From contig JAEMPZ010000242.1 in the NCBI GenBank assembly GCA_022759065.1, forward strand, positions 1 through 7,107: a stretch of DNA of 7,107 nt, read 5' to 3'. The translations under genes and the position numbers were made by a program. Origin of the DNA: Acidobacteriota bacterium (GTDB taxonomy: Bacteria; Acidobacteriota; UBA4820; DSQY01). This document shows positions 6,401 to 7,107 of the stretch, in pieces (position 1 is the stretch's first letter; every line of letters starts with the position of its first letter). The notes beneath the pieces are model-generated. The model was not told the origin of the DNA. It ran no database searches and saw nothing but the letters and a program-made list of their open reading frames with translations.

Positions 6401-6406
6401 ATTATG
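6401..6406 (-). promoter_or_regulatory. Possible extended -10 for the aminotransferase gene
   Basis: On the reverse strand CATAAT is preceded by TGC, an extended -10 pattern matching the consensus at five of six positions. A -35 placed 17 nt further up (TTCTTT) is poor. If real, transcription would start near 6394 and give a leader of about 70 nt carrying both hairpins. The element overlaps the Nramp start codon, so opposing initiation could interfere. Tentative. Confidence 0.3.
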
Positions 6407-7107
6407 GCACAGAGAACAGAGCCAAAGAAAGCGGGGCCGATGCCTACGTTCCGAGGGTCGGTGACGATCCCGCAGAGGGCGAGCTTTATAAGGCGCATCT
6501 TCGCCGTTTCAGGCCCCGCCTACCTCATCAGCGTCGGCTACATGGACCCGGGCAATTGGGCCACCGATATCGCCGCCGGATCAAGCTACAATTATTCGCT
6601 CCTTTGGGTGCTTTTGATGTCCAACGTGATGGCGGTCATCTTGCAAAGCCTTGCCGTCAGGCTGGGAATCGTCCGCGGGCTGGACCTCGCCCAGGCCTGC
6701 CGCGCGGAATACAGCCGGGGCGTCAACGCGGCGCTGTACGCCCTCTGCGAAGTGGCGATCACCGCCTGCGACCTGGCGGAGGTGCTGGGGTCAGCCATAG
6801 CGCTCCAGCTTCTTTTCCACATTCCGCTGCTTTGGGGCGTGCTCCTGACGGCCGGGGATACCTTCGCGCTCCTTTTCCTCAGCCAGTTCGGCATAAGAAA
6901 GCTCGAAGCGGTTATAATCTCGCTGATCTCGCTGATTGCCGCCGCCTTTTTTGTTGAAATCATTTTGGCTCGCCCCGACTGGACCGGGGTCGCCTCGGGC
7001 CTGGTCCCATCGCTTGCGGGACCGGGGGCGCTCTTCGTGGCGATCGGCATGATCGGGGCCACGGTCATGCCACACAACCTTTACCTGCACTCCGCGCTTG
7101 TACAGAC
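6404..7107 (+). CDS. mntH: Nramp-family divalent metal (Mn2+/Fe2+) transporter MntH, 3' end beyond the window
   Basis: Proton-coupled importer of Mn2+ and Fe2+ in the cytoplasmic membrane. An open frame of 234 codons runs to the window edge with no stop, about half to three-fifths of a typical protein. All four metal-ligand positions known from Deinococcus Nramp are visible: D48 and N51 in the TM1 break (DPGN, 48-51), and A219 and M222 in TM6 (GATVMPHNLYLHS, 218-230). H224, D123 and E126, conserved residues of the proton path, are also present. Hydrophobic segments follow at about 66-87, 108-137, 141-162, 167-189 and 206-232. The first 30 residues are a basic, non-membrane tail. ATG 6404 has GGGG (6395-6398) 5 nt upstream. 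ATG 6440 (codon 13) is an alternative with a similar G-run at 6433-6436. The complete ligand set argues for a working Mn/Fe importer rather than an Nramp-related Mg or Al transporter. Confidence 0.93.
   Translation, partial: MAQRTEPKKAGPMPTFRGSVTIPQRASFIRRIFAVSGPAYLISVGYMDPGNWATDIAAGSSYNYSLLWVLLMSNVMAVILQSLAVRLGIVRGLDLAQACRAEYSRGVNAALYALCEVAITACDLAEVLGSAIALQLLFHIPLLWGVLLTAGDTFALLFLSQFGIRKLEAVIISLISLIAAAFFVEIILARPDWTGVASGLVPSLAGPGALFVAIGMIGATVMPHNLYLHSALVQ

Noticed and set aside
6917..6934. Perfect 9-nt tandem duplication (ATCTCGCTG twice)
   Set aside because: In frame inside an Nramp membrane segment (Ile-Ser-Leu repeated); only two copies and compatible with ordinary hydrophobic coding.
6343..6957. 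Forward open frame of 204 codons overlapping the Nramp gene in another frame
   Set aside because: The Nramp frame from 6404 carries DPGN and MPHN motifs and hydrophobic segments; this frame gives an Arg/Pro-rich translation.

Overview
The window is a GC-rich bacterial segment with six protein genes packed on both strands. Five are complete and the sixth runs off the right edge. I see no rRNA, tRNA, CRISPR array, transposase or phage gene. The host cannot be named safely. A compact FtsK (about 756 residues, without the very long Pro/Gln linker of enterobacteria), a GC-rich coding style and tandem micro-repeats between genes would suit an uncultured or deep-branching lineage such as a Desulfobacterota-like bacterium, but this is a weak inference.

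Layout. Positions 1-137 are non-coding and built from four consecutive short tandem-repeat tracts with periods of 7, 7, 9 and 8 nt. A two-gene forward unit follows: ftsK (211-2481, TTG start), then a transglutaminase-fold protein (2484-3137) that starts within a few bases of the ftsK stop. It meets a convergent reverse-strand block. The two facing stop codons are only 7 bases apart and both lie inside another small heptamer-like repeat (about 3131-3150). Read in its own direction, the reverse block is a class I/II aminotransferase (5135-6325), a PAP2-family membrane phosphatase/transferase (4242-5081) and a GT28 / MGDG-synthase-like glycosyltransferase (3145-4245). The last two share a 4-base ATGA overlap and appear to have their own extended -10 promoter (5109-5138), whose -35 sits on the aminotransferase stop codon. 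Divergent from the aminotransferase is an Nramp/MntH metal transporter (6404 to the edge). The short gap between them carries two GC-rich hairpins.

How the genes may work together. FtsK is a chromosome-segregation motor and probably acts independently of the rest. The most coherent functional unit is the PAP2-glycosyltransferase pair: a membrane lipid-phosphate enzyme could supply diacylglycerol (or a similar lipid) to a glycosyltransferase of the diacylglycerol-glycosylating type, giving a glycolipid module. The aminotransferase and Nramp genes look like ordinary metabolism and metal uptake. Nothing here is a clear new defence or mobile system. The points most worth a second look are the micro-repeat mosaic, its counterpart at the convergent stops, the coupled lipid module with its promoter, and substitutions at expected functional positions in the FtsK gamma domain, the transglutaminase-like protein and the PAP2 protein.
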